This document shows, piece by piece, positions 40,201 to 49,655 of a stretch of DNA of 64,000 bases. The DNA is taken from NCBI GenBank assembly GCA_037577475.1, contig JBAGJB010000173.1, forward strand, positions 124,001 through 188,000. Reading direction: 5' to 3'. The DNA is from Chaunax sp. Z400 (Eukaryota > Chordata > Actinopteri > Lophiiformes > Chaunacidae). The notes below the pieces were generated by a model that was not told the origin of the DNA, searched no databases, and was given only the letters and a program-made list of their open reading frames with translations. The number at the start of each line of letters is the position of its first letter. The stretch's first letter is position 1. The translations under genes were made by a program, and so were the position numbers.

Positions 40201-43200
40201 ATATTATTATTAACCTTTATTTAGACAGGGAAATCCATTGAGACTGGAGTCTCATTTTCAACGAAGCCCTGGTTACATACAATAATTTAAAACATGATAC
40301 AATTAAACACAATTCAAAAGCAAAACAAAAACAATAGAACAAGAGGAAAAGTAATAAAAAACATCAGCCTTAAATGGTGCCATGGTTATGAACAATAATC
40401 TAATCTAAAACAATTAAGAGACAACAAAACAGGGGGAAAGCAATGAGACATGACATTAATAGCAGCAAATCAATCAATAAAATAATTTCAAGATAAAACA
40501 TTTGCAATCCTCTACGTCCAATTCATATAATAAATCTTTAAAAATGGTCAAGGAGATGATTGTCTTTAATTTAGCAGCCTCTTGGAACTTATTCCAGGCT
40601 CTAGCCACACAATCGCTAAAAGCAGTTTTTCCTTGTTCAGTTCTAACGGTTGGCACTTCGAGGAGTAACCAATCCTGAGATCTTGTTTGGTGGGCATTAG
40701 AGCGCCATGAAATTAGTGATGCCAGATAGCTGGGTACCTTCTGTAATATAGCTTTATAAGCATAAATAAGCAGGTGCTGCCTACTCCTTGTGGAGAGTGA
40801 TGACCAACCTACAGCCTGGTAAAGATCACAGTGATGCATTCTAAAATGATAACCAGTAATGAAACGAAGTGCTGAATGATAAACAGTATCGAGTGCTTTC
40901 AATGTGGTAGAGGTAGCATGCATATAAAAAATGTCACCATAATCAAGTACAGGCAGGAAAGTGGACTGTACTAACCGCCTTCTAGCTTCAGCTGAGAAGC
41001 AGGATCTATTTCTAAAGAAGAACCCAAGATTCATCCTTAGCTTTTTAACTAGCTCATCAACATGATTTTTTAAAGAGAGCTTTTCATCAATAACAATACT
41101 AAGGTACTTGTAGGAGGACACTTTTTTAACTTTTAAACCATTTAGAGTACAAATATTTAAATCAGTTCCCTCCAGGGAGCGGGATCTAGAAAATATCATA
41201 TATTTTGTTTTTGTTCCACTTAAAACATGTTTAAGATCAAGGAGTGCGTGCTGGATTGACCCAAAAGCAGGATGCAGGATAGATAATGCTCTCCTCAATG
41301 TAGAAGCAGATGAATATAACACAGTGTCGTCAGCATAAAAATGCACCTTACAGCCATTGTCAAATGACGCAATGTTATTAATATACAGTGAGAAGAGTAA
41401 GGGGCCTAAATTTGAACCCTGTGGTACTCCTTTAGTGACCTTCAGAATGTTCGAATGAGTAGAATCTGCAACAATACGTTGAGTTCTATCTGCAAGATAG
41501 TTTGTGAACCATTGGTGGGCATTCTGGTTATGCCAGCTGCAGCTAGTCTATCTAATAAAACTGAGTGGTCGACTGTATCAAAGGCTTTAGACAGGTCGAT
41601 GAATAAAGCAGCACAGTGGTGTCCATTGTCAAGAGTACATATGATGTCATTGAGAACTAGAGAAGCAGCTGAAATGGTGCTATGACCTGATCTGAAACCA
41701 GACTGAAAGGTATTTAAAATGCAATTTGTCTGTAGGAATGAATTTAATTGACGATTTACAAAAGATTCTAGAGTTTTGGCTAAACAGGAAAGCTTGGATA
41801 TTGGACGGTAATTATTTAAATCTTTACGATCTCTTCCCTTGTGAAGTGGGAGCACGTAAGCAGTTTTCCAGATAGGAAACAATTCCTGTTCTAAGAGACA
41901 GATTAAAAATATATGAAACAGGTCCAGCTATGACTGAGGCAGCTGTCCTCAAAAGACTGGGGTCAAGCTGGTCGGCACCAATCGACTTTTTTGAGTCTAT
42001 CCTAAAAAGAGCATCACCAACTTCCGATTCAGATAGTGGACTAAATGAGAAAGTACTCCTAGGATTCCCAGAGAGCTCTTTTCCTGATTGACAGATGTCT
42101 GGTTGATAATGTTGTCCTGAGATGGCAGTATTTTTCAGATTGATTTTATCAAATAAATGTCGTGTGTTAATAAAATGAGAATTAAAAACATTACAAATTT
42201 CTGCTTTGTCATTTACGGGACCGTTGTCAGACGGTAATTGGAGAGGAAGTGGAGGGGTGGAATTATTCTTCATTGATTTAATTGTATTCCAGAATTTAAT
42301 TGGATTACCGGCACTCAGTTGTAAGGAATTAAGATAATATGAGGATTTAGCTTTACTGATCATAGGAGTGCATCTGTTTCGCAACTGCCTAAACAGAGTC
42401 CAATCTGACGCATCCTCAGTGTTTCTAGCCTTTGCCCATGCAGAGTTTCTCTTTGTGTTATTTCTGATAGCTCGTGTGAGAACCAGGCAGTATATCTGTC
42501 CTTAATACGTAGTTTCCTGTAAGGAGCATGTTTGTCAGCCACAGAAATAGGTGAAGGCTAGGTGTGGGTCTGGTATAAGAGTCACTCTATCTAAATTACA
42601 TGTATTCAGATCATGTAGGAACCCCTGAGTGTCAAAGTGCCTGAAATTCCTTTTAGTTAAAATGCGTGTCTTTGTTCTACATACTTTCACATTCCTAATG
42701 CAAGCAATTGGGCAGTGATCACTGAAATCTTGGGGAAAAACTCCACTGGCTGGATATCTCTGAGGCATATTGATGTGAATGATGTCTATCAGGGAGGATT
42801 TGGAGCTGCATTTCACATTAGGACGTGTTGGCTTGGTTATTAATTGTGTTAGGTTTAAATTTGTGCACAAATCTTTGAGGTCGTTTTTTCCCAGTCAACG
42901 TTTAAATCACCCATGATTAGCAATTCTGTAGCTGTATATGGAGAGAAAATGTCAAAAAGATTATCAATTGCTTGGGGGAGAGCTGAAGGGGGTCTATATG
43001 TCCCAATCAGTGTCAATGATGTTTTTCCCCCAAGATTTACTGACAAAGCCAGACATTCAAACTCTTTTGGAACAGATGATGAGATGAGTACTGTTACAGG
43101 GAAACATGTTTTAACAAAGATAGCTACACCACCACCTTTCCCTTTTCTGTCTGCTCTAAAAAGGTTAAAACCAACAATATTAACAGCAGAGTCAGGGACA

Positions 43201-43420
43201 GTATTTTTCAACCAAGACTCAGAGATGATTAAAATATCTGGGTCTGTCTGTTGGATCAAAATATTAATATAGTCCCGTTTAGAGACCAAACTTCTTGCAT
43301 TTATGTGGAGCAGCCCAAGTCCTTTTGTATATATGAGCTATTTATACATCATGGTGGTGCTAGAGGCCATGTCAGCAGTAAAGTTAGAAGACATCTTCCT
43401 CTTGGTGCCATGATCTGACA
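40201..43420 (-). mobile_element. Decayed non-LTR retrotransposon (jockey/CR1/Rex1-like LINE), endonuclease and reverse transcriptase
   Basis: Minus-strand pieces in order are an AP-endonuclease (about 43310-42550; PDILIISESW, GTYRPPSA, GDLNVDW, DFSDHCPI), a linker (ADKHAPYRKLR) and a reverse transcriptase (about 42380-40480; NNYRPISKLS, ALFIDLSKAFDTVDHS, KGVPQGSNLGPLLF). The catalytic FYADD is at about 41326-41340, followed by the LPVLDYGD and ALRFITGYH thumb region. The 3' end shows AATAAAGGTTAATAATAATA, a typical LINE tail, at 40201-40220. The frame is broken at least five times (near 42888, 42550, 42450, 41875 and 41540), so it cannot encode an active protein. The element is nearly complete apart from its 5' end. 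The clade is assigned from memory of fish LINEs and is not certain. Confidence 0.85.
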
Positions 43421-43624
43421 GTCCATCTAATAATTAGTAATAATGTAGTAAAGCATTCGCTCCAGTAGAGCTTCTCCCAGTAAAAGACTGGGCGACTCCC
43501 ACTGACCAGCAGTGGAGGACCGTATTGGGCAGCTCTCTGTGTGAAGCCTTTTATTCTGGATAAATACAGACTTATAAATGCAGGTATTAAAATGACTGTT
43601 TAAAAACAGCCATATGTTCAGTGT

Positions 43625-43760
43625 AGTTTAGTTTATTAAGTTTATTTACATCAGGGACCATGTACAAATACATTAGTCTCAAGTAAGAGAGACGATGCTT
43701 TGCAGCAGATTTAGCTACTAGCTAATTTCCTTCACATGTTGCTCCTGTAATAACAGTCCT
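43625..43760 (-). mobile_element. Possible second LINE 3' end fragment
   Basis: On the minus strand, sequence of the type TGTACATGGTCCCTGATGTA followed by AATAAACTTAATAAACTAAA resembles the 3' tail of fish LINEs. No coding part is visible. Confidence 0.35.
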
Positions 43761-44414
43761 ACTCTACAACCCTTAGATCGAAGGAGCTGATTTGATTTGT
43801 TCTGAACTTTATATCAAATCTCCTGTTTTCCTCCTAACTTCACCTCATCAAAACATTTAAGTTACTTCTCAATGCAACACACAATAATATAAACACCAAA
43901 AGAAAAAGGGAATTAGTCTGAAGTCAGTGCTGGTCAAGTTACAACAGTTTCAAAACAGCTGATAAAAGTTAGATTGATCCTTTTCAAATTAAGACAAAGG
44001 AGTGATGTAACTAGAGTACATTTCATACAATCTGACTGTATGTTTCCACTATGTTTGTGTTGTTCTGTACCCATAAGGACATGTTAGCTACTACCAGCTT
44101 CTACTTGTTGTTTAGCTCTGTTGTTATACTTGCATGCAACACTGTTGATCCACATGATTAATGCTTATATATCTATATGCTTACCATTACGTGAGAATGA
44201 AACGCCGAGTTAGTACGACTTCAATTACCACTCCTATGGTACAGCATCAATACTTTGGTTTCCATCGTTGTCTGTTTAAAGTAAGACCCTGGAAGGGATC
44301 ACAGAGCAGTAAACACATTAATCAGATGGCTCTATATAATGGAGAGCTATTGTTAGGGGAGAAAAGGTTTGACATGAGAAGAAGTGAGAAGATTATTATA
44401 CATTACTACAAGAA
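43761..44414. other. No gene recognised
   Basis: Mixed AT-rich sequence. A 94-codon open frame (44161-44445) runs into the Sat3 repeat at its end and shows no domain, so it is not called as a gene. Confidence 0.55.
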
Positions 44415-45620
44415 ACTAAAGGTTTATACTAAAGGTTTATACTAAAGGTTTATACTAAAGGTTTACACTAAAGGTTTACACTAAAGGTTTGACTAAAGGT
44501 TTATACTAAAGGTTTAACTAAAGGTTTAACTAAAGGTTTATACTAAAGGTTTATACTAAAGGTTTATACTAAAGGTTTATACTAAAGGTTTATACTAAAG
44601 GTTTAACTAAAGGTTTAACTAAAGGTTTATACTAAAGGTTTAACTAAAGGTTTATACTAAAGGTTTATACTAAAGGTTTAACTAAAGGTTTATACTAAAG
44701 GTTTATACTAAAGGTTTATACTAAAGGTTTAACTAAAGGTTTATACTAAAGGTTTAACTAAAGGTTTATACTAAAGGTTTATACTAAAGGTTTAACTAAA
44801 GGTTTAACTAAAGGTTTATACTAAAGGTTTATACTAAAGGTTTATACTAAAGGTTTAACTAAAGGTTTATACTAAAGGTTTATAATAAAGGTTTATACTA
44901 AAGGTTTATACTAAAGGTTTAACTAAAGGTTTATACTAAAGGTTTAACTAAAGGTTTATACTAAAGGTTTATACTAAAGGTTTAACTAAAGGTTTAACTA
45001 AAGGTTTATACTAAAGGTTTATACTAAAGGTTTAACTAAAGGTTTATACTAAAGGTTTATAATAAAGGTTTATACTAAAGGTTTATACTAAAGGTTTATA
45101 CTAAAGGTTTATAATAAAGGTTTATACTAAAGGTTTATACTAAAGGTTTATAATAAAGGTTTATACTAAAGGTTTATACTAAAGGTTTGACTAAAGGTTT
45201 ATACTAAAGGTTTATACTAAAGGTTTAACTAAAGGTTTATACTAAAGGTTTATACTAAAGGTTTATACTAAAGGTTTATTACTAAAGGTTTATTACTAAA
45301 GGTTTATAGTAAAGGTTTAACTAAAGGTTTAACTAAAGGTTTAACTAAAGGTTTGACTAAAGGTTTATACTAAATGTTTATACTAAAGGTTTATACTAAA
45401 GGTTCAACTAAAGGTTTATACTAAAGGTTTATACTAAAGGTTTATACTAAAGGTTTATACTAAAGGTTTATACTAAAGGTTTAACTAAAGGTTTATACTA
45501 AAGGTTTAACTAAAGGTTTATACTAAAGGTTTAACTAAAGGTTTATACTAAAGGTTTAACTAAAGGTTTATACTAAAGGTTTATACTAAAGGTTTATACT
45601 AAAGGTTTATACTAAAGGTT
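44415..45620. repeat. Sat3 left array: 12/14-bp minisatellite, AAAGGTTTATACT orientation
   Basis: A 1.2-kb array of AAAGGTTTATACT (14-bp period) and AAAGGTTTAACT (12-bp period) units in irregular order, with rare variants. It ends exactly at TGTTGAGCC, the terminus of the neighbouring foldback element. The same minisatellite returns in opposite orientation at 53552-57711. Confidence 0.96.
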
Positions 45621-48131
45621 TGTTGAGCCGCATTTTGTAATAACGGTGCATTTTGTAATAAACGTCCAAAATGTAATAACTTTTTCATTTCATTTTGTAA
45701 TAAAGCCGCATTTTGTAATAAACTGCCGCATTTTGTAATAAACTGCCCCAACGCATTTTGTAATAAATTTTGCCACATTATGTAATAAGTTATTACATTT
45801 TGAGAAGATTATTACAAAATGCACTTGCAACTTTTTTATTCTCTAGAAAATGTAATAACATGGTGCATTACGTAATAACAATTCTAAAGCATTGTTTATT
45901 TGTTTGTTAATTGTATTTTATTTTACTTTAAAGTATTTGTAAAAGTTAGGTAATGAGATGCGAAAAAAAATTGGTAATGAGATGCGAATTTTAAAAAAAA
46001 AAAGAAATGATTAAAAAAAATTGGTAATGAGATGCGAAAAAAAAATCGGTAATGAGATGCGGGGGGAAAATGGTAATGAGATGCGAAAAAAATTGGTAAT
46101 GAGATGCGGGGAAAAAATAAAATAATAATTGTTAATGAGATGCGAAAAATAAAATTGGTAATGAGATGCGAAAAAAAAAATTGGTAATGAGATGCAAAAA
46201 AAACAGGAAAAAAATAAAAAAAATTGGTAATGAGATGCGGGGGGAAAAAAGTAATGAGATGCGAAAAAAAATTGGTAATGGGATGCGAGAAGGGAAAAAA
46301 AAAATTGGTAATGAGATGCGAAAAAATATAATAATAAAAAATAATTGGTAATGAGATGCGGAAGAAAAAAAATTGGTAATGAGATGCGAGAAAAAAAAAT
46401 TGGTAATGAGATGCGAGGAAAAAAATTGGTAATGAGATGCAGAAAAAAAAGGAAAAAAAATTGGTAATGAGATGCGGGGGAAAAAATTGGTAATGAGATG
46501 CGGGGAAAAAATTGGTAATGAGATGCGAGAAAAAAAATTGGTAATGAGATGCAGAAAAAAAAGAAAAAAAAATTGGTGATGAGCTGCGGGAAAAAAAATT
46601 GGTAATGAGATGCGAAAAAAAATTGGTAATGAGATGCGGAATTTAAAAAAAAAATGCTTAAAAAATTGGTAATGAGATGCGGAAAAAAAATTGGTAATGA
46701 GATGCGGGGGGGGAAAATGGTAATGAGATGCTAAAAAAATTTGGTAATGAGATGCAGGAAAAAAAAATAATAATTGGTAATGAGATGCGGAAAAAAAATT
46801 GGTAATGAGATGTGGGGAAAAACAAGGAAAAAAACAAAAATTGGTAATGAGATGCGAAAAAAAAAGTAATGAGATGCGGAAGAAAAAAATTGGTAATGAG
46901 ATGCAGAAAAAAAAGGAAAAAAAATTGTTAATGAGATGCGGGAAAAAAATTGGTAATGAGATGCGGGGGAAAAATTGGTAATGAGATGCGGAATTTTTTT
47001 TAGAAAAAATGCTTTAAAAAATTGGTAATGAGATGCGGAAAAAAAATTGGTAATGAGATGCGGGGGGAAAAATGGTAATGAGATGCTAAAAAAATTTGGT
47101 AATGAGATGCAGGGGGAAAAAAATAATAATTGGTAATGAGATGCGAAAAATAAAATTGGTAATGAGATGCGGAAAAAATTTGTTAATGAGATGCGAGAAG
47201 GGGAAAAAATTGGTAATGAGATGCGGGGGAAAAAAATGGTAATGAGATGCGGAAGAAAAAAATTGGTAATGAGATGCTAAAAAAAATTGGTAATGAGATG
47301 CGGAAGAAAAAAATTTGGTAATGAGATGAAAAACAAAAAACAAAAAAACAATTTACCAATTTTTTTTCTCGCATCTCATTACCAATTTTTTTTCTTCCGC
47401 ATCTCATTACCAATTTTTTTTTTTTTATATTTTTTCGCATCTCATTACCAATTTTTTTTTCCCTTCTCGCATCCCATTACCAATTTTTTTTCGCATCTCA
47501 TTACTTTTTTTCCCCGCATTTCATTACCAATTTTTTTTGTTTTTTTCCTGTTTTTTTTGCATCTCATTACCAATTTTTTTTCCGCATCTCATTACCAATT
47601 TTATTTTTCGCATCTCATTAACAATTATTATTTTATTTTTCCCCCGCATCTCATTACCAATTTTTTTTGCATCTCATTACCATTTTTTCCCCGCATCTCA
47701 TTACCGATTTTTTTTTCGCATCTCATTACCAATTTTTTTTAATCATTTCTTTTTTTTTTAAAATTCGCATCTCATTACCAATTTTTTTTCACATCTCATT
47801 ACCTAACTTTTACAAATACTTTAAAGTAAAATAAAATACAATTAACAAACAAATAAACAATGCTTTAGAATTGTTATTACGTAATGCACCATGTTATTAC
47901 ATTTTCTAGAGAATAAAAAAGTTGCAAGTGCATTTTGTAATAATCTTCTCAAAATGTAATAACTTATTACATAATGTGGCAAAATTTATTACAAAATGCG
48001 TTGGGGCAGTTTATTACAAAATGCGGCAGTTTATTACAAAATGCGGCTTTATTACAAAATGAAATGAAAAAGTTATTACATTTTGGACGTTTATTACAAA
48101 ATGCACCGTTATTACAAAATGCGGCTCAACA
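45621..48131. mobile_element. Foldback DNA element, inverted arms of about 775 bp, TGT...ACA ends
   Basis: The left arm (45621 to about 46395) and right arm (about 47355 to 48131) are near-perfect inverted copies. The outer 330 bp of each arm (45621-45950 and 47802-48131) begin TGTTGAGCCGC and carry repeated GCATTTTGTAATAA motifs, possible subterminal transposase sites. The inner part and the roughly 960-bp loop are an array of GGTAATGAGATGCG with A-rich spacers, inverted at about 47345. There is no coding sequence. TGTTG ends fit the TGTNR pattern recalled for Ginger transposons. No 4-bp target duplication is evident (GGTT on the left, GGGC on the right), so it may not be a simple insertion. 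Confidence 0.8.
45951..47801. repeat. Sat4: GGTAATGAGATGCG array with A-rich spacers, head-to-head
   Basis: About 50 units of GGTAATGAGATGCG separated by poly-A or AAAAATT spacers on the plus strand up to about 47335, then the reverse complement (CGCATCTCATTACC with T-rich spacers) to 47801. The units give short spurious frames on both strands. Confidence 0.93.
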
Positions 48132-48233
48132 GGGCGGGCTGTAATCTGATTGGCTGCTGCATCAGTTCTACAAAGATCATGCACTGCTTGCATGCTTAAT
48201 TGAGACAGCCAACAGAGTTCAACATGATGCCAG
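48132..48233 (+). promoter_or_regulatory. Candidate promoter and first exon of the integrase-OTU gene
   Basis: Directly after the terminal repeat come GGGCGGG and an inverted CCAAT box (TGATTGG), then ATGATGCCAG followed by a donor GTATGA at 48234. Joined to the acceptor at 49691-49695 (TTTTGTCACCCTTGTAG), the ATG at 48224 is exactly in frame with the integrase open frame and would start it as MMPGLL. This is a model from splice signals only. Confidence 0.4.
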
Positions 48234-48520
48234 GTATGAAAAAACTGTGTCAAATATTATCTGTGTAATTGAATATATGGAAGTATAAAGACATTTTGCA
48301 GTTGATCTAAAGTTATGTAGATGTTTTGCCCTTGATAAGAAATTATATGACTGAATTTAAACCTGCATTGTCCAAGTTATGCTCACTGCATTAAAAACAG
48401 TTTGTAAAGTAAAACTGAAATCTATGCCTCTAAGTACATATTAAAAGTTAATAACTTTTAATGACCGACAGGTAATAACACATTTGAAGGAAAACTGTGC
48501 ATGTGCAAAAAACTACACCC

Positions 48521-48545
48521 ACACACACACACACACACACACACA
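48521..48545. repeat. (AC)n microsatellite
   Basis: About twelve AC dinucleotides, in the presumed first intron of the integrase-OTU gene. Confidence 0.95.
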
Positions 48546-48607
48546 ATAGTACACTGCTCAAAAAATAAAGTGATCATTTAAACAACACATCCCAGATCAC
48601 AATGAAT

Positions 48608-49293
48608 GTCATAATATGCAAATTAGATTGGTAAATTTACTCCCATCACAAACTTTGAGTCATGGTGAAGTTTTTCCTCATTTACAGTATAATTTTATCT
48701 CTTTCCACTTTCAAGTTACAGCCTTTTGAAATCTTCTTCAGAGATGAATGTTTTCCAATATGGCCGCCAACTGGTGATGTCATAATATGCAAATTAGATT
48801 GGTAAATTTACTCCCATCACAAACTTTGAGTCATGGTGAAGTTTTTCCTCATTTACAGTATAATTTGATCTCTTTCCACTTTCAAGTTGCAGCCTTTTGA
48901 AATCTTCTTCAGAGATGAATGTTTTCCAATATGGCCACCACCTGGTGATGTCATAATATGCAAATTAGATTGGTAAATTTACTCCCATCACAAACTTTGA
49001 GTAATGGTGAAGTTTTTCCACATTTACAGTATACTTTTATCTCTTTCCAGTTTCAAGTGACAGCCTTTTGGAAAATTGATATTATAATTTCATATTTTCC
49101 AATATGGCCGCCACCCTATGACATCATAATATGCAAATTAGATTGGTAAATTTACTCCCATCACAAACTTAGGGTTGTGGTTAAGATTTTTCTCATTTAC
49201 AGCATAATTTTATCTCTTACCAGTTTCAAGTTACAGCCTTTTGGAAAATTAATATTAATATTTCATAAATTTTTGGAATATCTTTGGCGGCCA
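48608..49293. repeat. Four tandem copies of a unit of about 171 bp
   Basis: Copies begin with (GTC/ATC)ATAATATGCAAATTAG at 48608, 48779, 48950 and 49123. Copies 1-3 are close to identical; copy 4 and part of copy 3 diverge. Each contains CCAATATGGCCGCCA. The array lies in the presumed intron of the integrase-OTU gene, with no coding frame. Confidence 0.9.
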
Positions 49294-49655
49294 AAGGGTT
49301 AACACAGTCATAAATAGTAAGCATCGAAATAGCTATTAAAAGGCTAAAAATGTTATAACAGGTGTGAAAACAATAAATTTGTTAAAACCTTGTTTTTCAG
49401 TATTCCTACAAAAGCAGCGTCCTCTTTAATGATAGCATCCTTTATTGAGACAAATCTAGGGCTATAACATAAGATCAACATTCATAAAGCAATTTGAATT
49501 ACTGTGATGCCGCAGGTGGTGGTGGGTTATCAAAATTGTAATAATTAAAATACCTTCTTAAATATTAATTCAAGATAAAATATTTTAGTACTTGAAATGA
49601 AATTCCACAAATAAAATAAAAGTGCAAAAAAAAAGGCACAAAATGCAGTTTAGTT

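Noticed and set aside
47086..47761. Frames rich in SHYQFF / NEMRKK
   Set aside because: Translation of the Sat4 array.
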